This document shows, piece by piece, positions 1 through 5,955 of a stretch of 6,004 bases of DNA. Where the stretch lies: NCBI GenBank assembly GCA_028688235.1, contig JAQTYP010000232.1, positions 1 through 6,004 of the forward strand. Direction: 5' to 3'. Numbering within the stretch: position 1 is the stretch's first letter; each line of letters opens with the position of its first letter. The position numbers were made by a program, and so were the translations under genes. Below the pieces are notes generated by a model. That model searched no databases and was not told the DNA's origin. It worked only from the letters and a program-made list of their open reading frames with translations. The DNA comes from Methylomonas sp. Its GTDB lineage: Bacteria > Pseudomonadota > Gammaproteobacteria > Methylococcales > Methylomonadaceae.

Positions 1-102
1 GCGTCCTGTATGCCATACGGTCACCATTTTCGGATCGATCAGCTCTTTTCTGCGCTTATCTTTATCGTAATTTATTTTAATAACCACCCTATTATCCGCC
101 AT
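1..102 (-). CDS. Unidentified protein, N-terminal fragment (runs off left edge)
   Basis: An ATG at 102-100 opens a frame that stays open for 34 codons to the window edge. The product begins MADNRVVIKINYDKDKRR, continues with KELIDPKMVTVWH and ends at TGR at the edge. It is strongly hydrophilic, rich in Lys, Asp and Arg, with no signal peptide or membrane segment in the visible part. A purine-rich AAAGAG lies 7 bases upstream of the ATG and could serve as a weak Shine-Dalgarno. The gene is divergent from sucA, with 142 bases between the two starts. The amino acid composition looks like a real protein rather than a random frame, and no competing frame on the plus strand is evident here. I do not recognise the family and assign no function. 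An alternative ATG at 109-107 is ruled out by a stop five codons later. Confidence 0.55.
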   Translation of the reverse strand, partial: MADNRVVIKINYDKDKRRKELIDPKMVTVWHTGR

Positions 103-144
103 GCCACATCTCTTTAATCCTTGCAAAATTTGATGTTATCGCCC

Positions 145-160
145 GCCCCGTCGAGCCCCG
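145..160. repeat. Direct repeat GCCCCG-TCGA-GCCCCG in divergent intergenic region
   Basis: GCCCCG occurs at 145-150 and again at 155-160, separated by TCGA, so the copies are 10 bases apart, about one helical turn. The element sits in a GC-rich island (about 140-162) within otherwise AT-rich DNA between the divergent gene at 102 and sucA at 245. It could be a regulator binding site serving either gene. This is inference from position and spacing only; no known operator was recognised. Confidence 0.3.
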
Positions 161-162
161 GC

Positions 163-190
163 TTTACTACATCTTTTCTCTTGGTAATAT
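163..190 (+). promoter_or_regulatory. Weak candidate promoter for sucA
   Basis: TTTACT (163-168, 4 of 6 matches to TTGACA) is followed after 16 bases by TAATAT (185-190, 4 of 6 matches to TATAAT). This would give a leader of roughly 50 bases before sucA. A second possible -10 box, CATAAT at 207-212 (5 of 6), has TTGGTA (181-186) upstream at an over-long 20-base spacing. The rest of 103-244 shows no RNA gene or riboswitch that I can recognise. The region must drive sucA because the neighbouring gene is divergent, but the exact boxes are uncertain. Confidence 0.22.
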
Positions 191-244
191 ATCATTTTAG
201 CTCTACCATAATGAGAATCCCCTTGCTGAAAACCCGAATGCCGC

Positions 245-3082
245 ATGAGTAGCCTGCTTAAACTGTTCGAAGAATCGTCTGCACTGTATGGCAGCAATGC
301 CAGCTATATCGAGCTGCTCTACGAACGATATTTGACCGATCCGAATTCGGTCAACGGCAACTGGAGAACCCGCTTCGACGACATACACCGCGGCTCCACC
401 GAAGACACTCCGCACAGCATCATCGTCGACCGCTTCGAGAAACTTGCGATCTCCGAGCCCGGCAAACTGGTGAAGATGCAAGGTTTTACCGAACAAAGCG
501 TCAAAAAACAAGGCGCAGTCGCACGCTTGATCAATCAATATCGGGTCAAGGGCCATCAAATCGCTTCCAACAATCCGCTGGGCTCTCCCAAGACCATACC
601 GGCGGACTTGGAACCGATTTATTACGGTCTGACCGATGCCGACATGAACACCTTATTCGATACCGGCGGATTGTGCGGAATAGATCGCCTGCCCCTGCAT
701 GCCATCATCCAGACCCTCAAGGAAATCTACTGCGGCAGCATAGGCAGCGAGTTCATGCACATCGTCGATGCCGACCCCAAAATGTGGATACGCAAGAAAC
801 TGGAAGGCGCCAAGCCGGATTATGCGTCGCATCCGGAAAAAGAAACCTGGATATTGAAACTCTTGACTGCGGCCGAAGGCTTGGAAAAATACTTGCATCG
901 CAAATATGTCGGACAAAAACGCTTTTCGCTGGAGGGTGGCGAATCCTTGATCGTCATACTCGACGAACTGATACAGCGCGCCGGCGAAAGCAAGGTCAGC
1001 GAAATGGTCATCGGCATGGCCCATCGCGGCCGTCTGAATGTGCTGGTCAACGTGCTGGGCAAAAGCCCATCGGTCTTGTTCGGCGAATTCGAAGGCACTC
1101 ATGCCTCGGCACCGGGCGTATTGACCGGCGACGTCAAATATCACATGGGATTTTCGTCGAATATCGCAACGCCCGGAGGCCCCATACATTTGACCCTGGC
1201 CTTCAATCCCTCGCATCTGGAAATCATCAATCCTGTGGTGGAAGGCTCGGTCAAAGCCCGACAGGACAGACATGGCGTCGGCGGTGCCGACGCCATCGTC
1301 CCGGTGTTGATACACGGCGACGCCTCGTTCGCCGGCCAGGGCATCGTCATGGAAACCTTGAATATGTCCGAAACCCGCGCGTTCACGACCGGCGGCACGG
1401 TGCACATCGTCATCAACAACCAGATAGGCTTTACCACCAGCAACCCGTTCGATGCCCGTTCCACGCTTTATTGCACCGATGTCGCCAACATGATTCAGGC
1501 ACCTGTATTTCACGTCAACGGTGACGATCCGGAAGCCGTCGCCTACATCACGCAATTGGCACTGGATTATCGCATGTGCTTTCATAAGGACGTCGTCATC
1601 GATTTAATCTGCTATCGCCGCCTCGGCCACAACGAAGCCGACGAGCCGGCGGCGACTCAGCCTATGATGTATCAAAAAATACGCACGTTATTGCCAACTC
1701 GCCAGTTGTACGCGCAAAAACTGATAGACGATGGCGTTCTGACCGACGATCAGGTCAATGCCTTAGAGCAGGAGTATTATCAGCTGTTGAGCGAAGGCCA
1801 GTGCGTTTCACGGCCCACCGTCGAAAACCTGAATTATTCCTATTCGGCACGCTGGGAAAAATACGTCAACCGTGAATGGGATCAAGCCGCCGACACTTCG
1901 GTTTCCCTGGAACAGATAAGATTCTGCAATCAACGCCTGCAAGATTTGCCGCAAGGATTCGAATTGCACCCGCGAGTCGCCAAGGTTATGGAAGACCGCG
2001 ACAAAATGGCTAGAGGCGAAATTGCCATGGACTGGGGATTTGCCGAAAACATGGCCTACGCAACATTGCTGGTGGCGGGCTACCACGTCCGGCTAACCGG
2101 ACAAGACATAGGCCGCGGCACGTTTTCGCATCGGCATGCAATATTGTTGAACCAAAAAAACGGCGAGAACTACATTCCGCTCAAACATCTGACGGCCGAT
2201 CAAGGCCACGCGCAAATTTTCAATTCCCTGTTATCGGAAGCCGGCGTATTGGCCTTCGAATACGGCTACAGCTCGACCGAGCCCGATAAGCTGGTGATCT
2301 GGGAAGCACAATTCGGCGACTTCGCCAACGGCGCTCAAGTGGTCATAGACCAGTTCATCAGCTCCGGCGAAACCAAATGGGGCAAACTCAGCGGCTTGGT
2401 GATGCTGTTGCCGCACGGCTTCGAGGGCCAAGGCCCCGAGCATTCCTCGGCGCGACTGGAACGCTATCTGCAACTGTGTGCCGACCAAAACATGCAGGTC
2501 TGCTACCCGACCACGCCGGCTCAGATATTTCATCTGCTGCGCAGGCAATTGACACGACAATATCGCAAGCCCTTGGTCGTCATGAGCCCCAAGAGCCTGC
2601 TCCGACACAAATTGGCCACGTCCAGCTTGAGCGAATTGACCGAAGGTGTTTTTCTACCTATCATCGGAGAAATCGATGATATCGATCCTCTGCATGTGAC
2701 CCGGCTGATCCTGTGCAGCGGCAAGGTTTATTACGACTTGCTGGAGGCGCGCCGGGAGGCCAAACTGCAACACGTAGCCATCGTTCGCATCGAACAACTG
2801 TATCCGTTCCCGAACGAATACTTCAAGGCCGAACTCGACAAATTCCCCAATGTCGACTTAGTGGTCTGGTGCCAGGAAGAACCCAAAAATCAGGGTGCCT
2901 GGTATCAAAGCAAGCACCATTTTTACGAGATCATCGATGAAAACATCCCTATCGTCTACGCAGGCCGCCGTCCTTGCGCCGCACCGGCGGTCGGCAATTA
3001 CAAGACCCATCTGAACGAGCAGAAAACCGTAGTCCACACCGCCCTTTATGGCAGCCAAGAAGGAAGAAAAAATGAGTTTTGA
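245..3082 (+). CDS. sucA: 2-oxoglutarate dehydrogenase E1 component (thiamine diphosphate-dependent)
   Basis: This is the E1o subunit of the cytoplasmic 2-oxoglutarate dehydrogenase complex. It decarboxylates 2-oxoglutarate on thiamine diphosphate and succinylates the lipoyl group of SucB. The 945 residues are close to the 933 of E. coli SucA. The N-terminal E1o segment shows DPNSV (32-36) and W40. The central domain has GMAHRGRLNVL with His260, the same number as the E. coli active-site histidine, and YHMGFSS with His300. The cofactor motif runs from Gly358-Asp359 to Asn391-Asn392 (NNQIGFTTSNP). The transketolase pyrimidine-like domain begins near MDWGFAEN (595) and has RGTFSHRH (624-631). 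The C-terminal domain has GFEGQGPEHSSARLERY (725-741). The ATG at 245 is the only start, since an in-frame TGA lies at 227-229 and the next Met is far downstream. No clear Shine-Dalgarno precedes it. No frameshift or missing key residue was seen. Confidence 0.97.
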   Translation: MSSLLKLFEESSALYGSNASYIELLYERYLTDPNSVNGNWRTRFDDIHRGSTEDTPHSIIVDRFEKLAISEPGKLVKMQGFTEQSVKKQGAVARLINQYRVKGHQIASNNPLGSPKTIPADLEPIYYGLTDADMNTLFDTGGLCGIDRLPLHAIIQTLKEIYCGSIGSEFMHIVDADPKMWIRKKLEGAKPDYASHPEKETWILKLLTAAEGLEKYLHRKYVGQKRFSLEGGESLIVILDELIQRAGESKVSEMVIGMAHRGRLNVLVNVLGKSPSVLFGEFEGTHASAPGVLTGDVKYHMGFSSNIATPGGPIHLTLAFNPSHLEIINPVVEGSVKARQDRHGVGGADAIVPVLIHGDASFAGQGIVMETLNMSETRAFTTGGTVHIVINNQIGFTTSNPFDARSTLYCTDVANMIQAPVFHVNGDDPEAVAYITQLALDYRMCFHKDVVIDLICYRRLGHNEADEPAATQPMMYQKIRTLLPTRQLYAQKLIDDGVLTDDQVNALEQEYYQLLSEGQCVSRPTVENLNYSYSARWEKYVNREWDQAADTSVSLEQIRFCNQRLQDLPQGFELHPRVAKVMEDRDKMARGEIAMDWGFAENMAYATLLVAGYHVRLTGQDIGRGTFSHRHAILLNQKNGENYIPLKHLTADQGHAQIFNSLLSEAGVLAFEYGYSSTEPDKLVIWEAQFGDFANGAQVVIDQFISSGETKWGKLSGLVMLLPHGFEGQGPEHSSARLERYLQLCADQNMQVCYPTTPAQIFHLLRRQLTRQYRKPLVVMSPKSLLRHKLATSSLSELTEGVFLPIIGEIDDIDPLHVTRLILCSGKVYYDLLEARREAKLQHVAIVRIEQLYPFPNEYFKAELDKFPNVDLVVWCQEEPKNQGAWYQSKHHFYEIIDENIPIVYAGRRPCAAPAVGNYKTHLNEQKTVVHTALYGSQEGRKNEF
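1272..1296. repeat. Perfect 11-bp inverted repeat inside sucA
   Basis: ATGGCGTCGGC (1272-1282) and GCCGACGCCAT (1286-1296) are exact reverse complements separated by GGT. The pairing can continue with GAC/GTC (1269-1271 with 1298-1300) across a one-base bulge at 1297. The DNA encodes HGVGGADAI, just before the Gly-Asp cofactor motif. It would form a very stable mRNA hairpin. No T-run follows, so it is not a standard terminator. Whether it has any role is unknown. Confidence 0.6.
3060..3064 (+). promoter_or_regulatory. Ribosome binding site of sucB within the 3' end of sucA
   Basis: AAGGA lies 7 bases before the ATG at 3072, in a purine-rich run (3058-3072). It decides the sucB start: the in-frame ATG at 3048, eight codons upstream, has only CGCCCTTT before it and would add MAAKKEEK ahead of the conserved lipoyl-domain start MSFDILVP. 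Confidence 0.75.
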
Positions 3083-4253
3083 TATTCTGGTCCCCAGCCT
3101 CCCGGAATCCGTAGCCGATGCGACCTTAGTGACATGGCACAAACAACCGGGAGACTGGGTGGAGGCCGGCGATAATCTGGCAGACCTGGAAACCGATAAA
3201 GTGATATTGGAAATCCCGGCCCCAGCCAGCGGAATATTGCAGGAAATCCTCCGCTCCTCGGGCGAGACCGTCGTCGGCGGCGAGTTGCTGGCGCGCCTGA
3301 ATAGCCAACACAGCAGCGCTACGGGAACAGCCAAGACCACTGACGAAGAGCCGCTGCTAAGCCCTTCGGTACGCAAATTAGTCGCGGAAAAGGATATCGA
3401 CGTGGCCGCCATCAGCGGCACAGGCAAACACGGCCGCATATTGAAAACGGACGTGCTGGATTATTTAAACGAGCAAGACACCAGCCCCGAAGAACCCACG
3501 CCGTCGGTCGAAACCAGCCATGCCCCGCTTTCGGCAACGGCGGTAGCCAGTCTGCGCCCCGAACAACGGGTACCCATGACCCGCTTACGCGCCAAAATTG
3601 CCGAGCGTTTGTTGCAAGCCCAGCAAAACGCGGCGATGTTGACGACCTTCAACGAGGTCAACCTGAAAGCGGTCATCGACTTGCGCAACCAATACAAGGA
3701 ACGCTTCGAAGCCAAACATAAGGTCAAACTGGGCTTCATGTCGTTCTTCGTCAAGGCCTCCATAGAAGCCTTGAAACGCTTCCCCGCGATCAACGCCTCG
3801 ATAGACGGCAACGACATCATTTATCACGGTTATTACGACATCGGCATTGCCGTGACCACGCCGCGAGGCCTGATCGTTCCCATCCTGCGCGACGCAGACC
3901 AGCTCGACTTTGCCGGCATAGAAAAAGGCATACAGGATTTCGGCAGCAAGGCCAGAAACGGTTCCATCAGCGTCGAAGACTTGAGCGGCGGGACCTTCAC
4001 GATCACCAACGGCGGCATCTTCGGTTCGATGTTGTCCACGCCGATATTGAATCCGCCGCAATGCGCCATCCTCGGCATGCATGCGATCAAGGACCGGGCC
4101 GTCGTCGAAAACGGTGAAATCGTCATCCGCCCCATTATGTATCTGGCCTTGTCTTACGATCACCGTCTGGTGGACGGCAAGGAGGCTGTGCAGTTTCTGG
4201 GCATCATCAAGGAAAGCCTGGAAGCCCCTGCTCACCTGCTGCTGAACATATAA
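3072..4253 (+). CDS. sucB: Dihydrolipoyllysine succinyltransferase, E2 component of 2-oxoglutarate dehydrogenase
   Basis: This is the E2o core of the 2-oxoglutarate dehydrogenase complex. It carries the succinyl group on lipoamide and transfers it to CoA, forming succinyl-CoA. With this start the protein has 393 residues, against 405 for E. coli SucB. There is a single lipoyl domain (about 1-76) with the lipoylation site Lys43 in DLETDKVILEI. The peripheral-subunit binding domain spans about 95-132 (LSPSVRKLV to GRILKTDVLDYL) and would bind E1 and E3. The catalytic acyltransferase domain runs from about 163 to the end, with FTITNGGIFGS and the active site SYDHRLVDG (His364, Asp368). The two interdomain linkers are short, about 18 and 30 residues. 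The gene overlaps sucA by 11 bases (3072-3082), which suggests translational coupling and matched E1/E2 output. One lipoyl domain and the pairing with sucA favour E2o over the pyruvate E2. Confidence 0.96.
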   Translation: MSFDILVPSLPESVADATLVTWHKQPGDWVEAGDNLADLETDKVILEIPAPASGILQEILRSSGETVVGGELLARLNSQHSSATGTAKTTDEEPLLSPSVRKLVAEKDIDVAAISGTGKHGRILKTDVLDYLNEQDTSPEEPTPSVETSHAPLSATAVASLRPEQRVPMTRLRAKIAERLLQAQQNAAMLTTFNEVNLKAVIDLRNQYKERFEAKHKVKLGFMSFFVKASIEALKRFPAINASIDGNDIIYHGYYDIGIAVTTPRGLIVPILRDADQLDFAGIEKGIQDFGSKARNGSISVEDLSGGTFTITNGGIFGSMLSTPILNPPQCAILGMHAIKDRAVVENGEIVIRPIMYLALSYDHRLVDGKEAVQFLGIIKESLEAPAHLLLNI

Positions 4254-4262
4254 TCAACCCGC

Positions 4263-4280
4263 GCGCCGCCTGTTCGGCGC
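4263..4280 (+). other. Small GC-rich hairpin between sucB and gloC
   Basis: GCGCCG (4263-4268) and CGGCGC (4275-4280) pair perfectly around the loop CCTGTT. It begins 10 bases after the sucB stop and ends 19 bases before the gloC start. The following bases (CCATGACTTCCC) contain no T-tract, so it is not a typical intrinsic terminator. It might reduce read-through, protect the sucAB transcript 3' end, or have no role. Confidence 0.4.
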
Positions 4281-4299
4281 CCATGACTTCCCTGCCCTC

Positions 4300-4935
4300 A
4301 TGCGCTATACCATCATCCCGGTCACCCCTTATCAACAAAACTGCACCTTGCTGGTATGCGAGAAAAGTAACAAAGCCGCGGTGATCGATCCCGGCGGCGA
4401 CGTGGATCTCGTGCTCGCGGAAGTCGATGCTCAGGGCGCGGAACTGGAAGCCATATTGTTGACCCACGGCCATCTGGATCACATCGGCGGCGTCGCCGAA
4501 CTGGCCAAGCACTCGAATCTACCCATCATAGGCCCTCATCGTGACGACGACTTCTGGATTCGAAATCTGGCCGAGCAATGCCGCACGTTCGGATTTCCGC
4601 CTTGCGACGGCTTCGTTCCCGACCGCTGGCTGGAGGACGGCGATAGGGTCAGGGTGGGTGAAGAAGCGTTACAGGTCATTCACTGCCCCGGTCACACACC
4701 CGGCCATGTGGTGTTTTTCAATGCCGAACAACGCTTGGCCATCGTAGGCGACGTATTGTTCAACGGCTCTATCGGCCGCACCGATTTTCCCAAAGGCGAT
4801 TATCAAACCTTGATCGACTCTATCCAGTTAAAACTATGGCCGCTGGGCGGCGACGTGGCCTTCATACCAGGTCACGGGCCGATGTCGACATTCGCGGAGG
4901 AGATGGCAAGCAATCCGTTTGTGCGTGTGCGATAA
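4300..4935 (+). CDS. gloC: Metallo-beta-lactamase-fold hydrolase of the YcbL/GloC type (hydroxyacylglutathione hydrolase, type II glyoxalase)
   Basis: The 211-residue product resembles E. coli YcbL (GloC, 215 residues) along its length. Shared features include the N-terminus (RYTIIPVTPYQQNCTLLVCE), the phrase DRWLEDGD, and the C-terminal FIPGHGPMST. GloC hydrolyses S-lactoylglutathione to lactate and glutathione, the second step of methylglyoxal detoxification in the cytoplasm. The metal site is complete: THGHLDH (His56, His58, Asp60, His61), His132 in HCPGHTPGH, Asp151 in GDVLF and His192 in PGHGP. It lacks the longer C-terminal substrate domain of GloB-type enzymes, which fits this subfamily. 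No signal peptide is present. The ATG at 4300 gives the family's normal N-terminus but has no obvious Shine-Dalgarno. It lies 46 bases after sucB on the same strand and may share its transcript. The exact substrate is inferred from the family. Confidence 0.88.
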   Translation: MRYTIIPVTPYQQNCTLLVCEKSNKAAVIDPGGDVDLVLAEVDAQGAELEAILLTHGHLDHIGGVAELAKHSNLPIIGPHRDDDFWIRNLAEQCRTFGFPPCDGFVPDRWLEDGDRVRVGEEALQVIHCPGHTPGHVVFFNAEQRLAIVGDVLFNGSIGRTDFPKGDYQTLIDSIQLKLWPLGGDVAFIPGHGPMSTFAEEMASNPFVRVR

Positions 4936-4943
4936 AGCCCCGC

Positions 4944-5948
4944 TCAGGCCGCACCACTCTTCAGCAAAGACTCAGCTAACTCGGCGACGGCCGATTCTGC
5001 GATGTCTCGAATCGAAAAATCGTTTTTATCCAGCTTATAAGGATTGACGACCGACGGCGACTTCAACACCCTGTTGATATCGGTTTGATAAACCCGGCTG
5101 ACCGGCGTAGGTCCGAACAAGGTAATAGACGGCCTGTTGAGGCCCCAGGCCATATGGGTGGGCCCGGTATCGTTGCCTATTACCAGGTCGACCCTGGCGA
5201 TGACCGCTTTCAGGTCGTTCAAATCCAAACGCGGCAACACGACGGCATCACTACGCCGAGCAATCCATTCGGCCGCCGCTTTTTCCTGCTCGTTGCCCCA
5301 GGCGATCAGGCTACGGGCCTTTAAGCGGCGTATCACCTCGAGATATTTTTCTTTTGGGTAATTGCGACTGGGCCATGTCGAGCCGATCACGAACAAAATC
5401 GAATGTTGCCCGCCTCCGAAATACATATCGAGTTCCAAATGCGGCGCCCGAAAAAACAAAAAAGGTTTTTTGCCCAATATCTGCTCACGGCTGACGGCAA
5501 GACCCAAGGGTTCGGTCATGACACGGACGTTGCGGTCTATCGTGTTGGCATCGTAAGAACAAGCGACGGTATGCTGATAAAACCAGGCCGCCGCTTTTTC
5601 TCGGATCGAATCCTGATCGAAACCGGCGCAATGCCTGGCCAGCATGCGCGCCACTATCGCCGACTTTACCAACCCCTGAGCATCGATCACGCTATCGTAA
5701 TCGCGCTCGGCGTAGCGTCTGATCCTGGCGATTTCATTGAAGACCCCAAGCTTTTGACTTTTAAGCGCCTTTAAGTTGAGCGTCAGAATCTGACGGATAT
5801 CCGGGTTGTCGGCCAGCACGTCGGCGAAGCGTTCCTCTACCACCCAATCGATCTCGGCATCCGGATGCGCGGCCTTGATGAATTGCAGTGCAACCATAGC
5901 ATGCACGATATCGCCGAGTGCGGACAAATTGACGCTGGCTATCTTCAC
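4944..5948 (-). CDS. waaC: Lipopolysaccharide heptosyltransferase I (glycosyltransferase family 9)
   Basis: WaaC transfers the first L-glycero-D-manno-heptose from ADP-heptose to Kdo2-lipid A on the cytoplasmic face of the inner membrane. The 334-residue length fits the family. The N-terminal Rossmann domain has SALGD with Asp13, at the same number as the E. coli catalytic Asp13, then DWVVEERFA (34-42), VIDAQGLVKSA (87-97) and GFDQDSIRE (109-117), all WaaC-type signatures. The C-terminal nucleotide-sugar domain has GNDTGPTHM (Asp260) and ITLFGPT. Where E. coli has DDKHWP, this protein has PSRNYP, with Arg195 in the place of Lys192. The start is GTG at 5948-5946, giving MKIASVNLSALGD; a purine-rich AGGAA lies just upstream. 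The gene follows a probable waaF by five bases and faces gloC with only eight bases between stops. A run of A6, T6 and T6 tracts lies mid-gene. Confidence 0.9.
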   Translation of the reverse strand: MKIASVNLSALGDIVHAMVALQFIKAAHPDAEIDWVVEERFADVLADNPDIRQILTLNLKALKSQKLGVFNEIARIRRYAERDYDSVIDAQGLVKSAIVARMLARHCAGFDQDSIREKAAAWFYQHTVACSYDANTIDRNVRVMTEPLGLAVSREQILGKKPFLFFRAPHLELDMYFGGGQHSILFVIGSTWPSRNYPKEKYLEVIRRLKARSLIAWGNEQEKAAAEWIARRSDAVVLPRLDLNDLKAVIARVDLVIGNDTGPTHMAWGLNRPSITLFGPTPVSRVYQTDINRVLKSPSVVNPYKLDKNDFSIRDIAESAVAELAESLLKSGAA

Positions 5949-5950
5949 GA

Positions 5951-5955
5951 TTCCT
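5951..5955 (-). promoter_or_regulatory. Shine-Dalgarno of waaC overlapping the upstream stop codon
   Basis: Read on the minus strand, TAGGAATCGTG joins the upstream gene's TAG stop (5956-5954), an AGGAA ribosome binding site (5955-5951) and the waaC GTG start (5948-5946). Spacing between AGGAA and GTG is only two bases, tighter than usual. The arrangement suggests that ribosomes terminating on the upstream gene reinitiate on waaC. Confidence 0.5.

Noticed and set aside
673..1524. 283-codon plus-strand frame inside sucA
   Set aside because: It is a second frame of sucA, with an Arg/His/Gln-rich translation typical of shadow frames and no recognisable domain.
653..1585. 310-codon open frame on the minus strand within sucA
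   Set aside because: It lies entirely antisense to conserved sucA motifs, and its product (many His, Gln, Asp, Phe) looks like a reverse-frame artefact of GC-biased codons.
2672..2686. ATCGAT-GAT-ATCGAT palindromic repeat in sucA
   Set aside because: It is explained by the Ile-Asp-Asp-Ile-Asp codons and is too short to suggest a separate element.
3048..3071. Upstream ATG as the sucB start
   Set aside because: It has no Shine-Dalgarno, and it would add eight Lys/Glu-rich residues ahead of the conserved lipoyl-domain start, whereas the ATG at 3072 has AAGGA at good spacing.
2858..3439. 193-codon minus-strand frame across the sucA-sucB junction
   Set aside because: It is covered by two strongly supported genes on the other strand. 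Its Ser/Ala/Leu-rich product shows no motif.
3585..4235. 216-codon minus-strand frame opposite sucB
   Set aside because: It is antisense to the conserved SucB catalytic domain, with no domain signature and no ribosome binding site that I could see.
4263..4280. Intrinsic terminator after sucB
   Set aside because: The hairpin is real but short, and no T-tract follows it, so termination is not supported.
5403..5774. 123-codon plus-strand frame opposite waaC
   Set aside because: It is a shadow of waaC; the minus-strand protein has clear heptosyltransferase motifs throughout this stretch.
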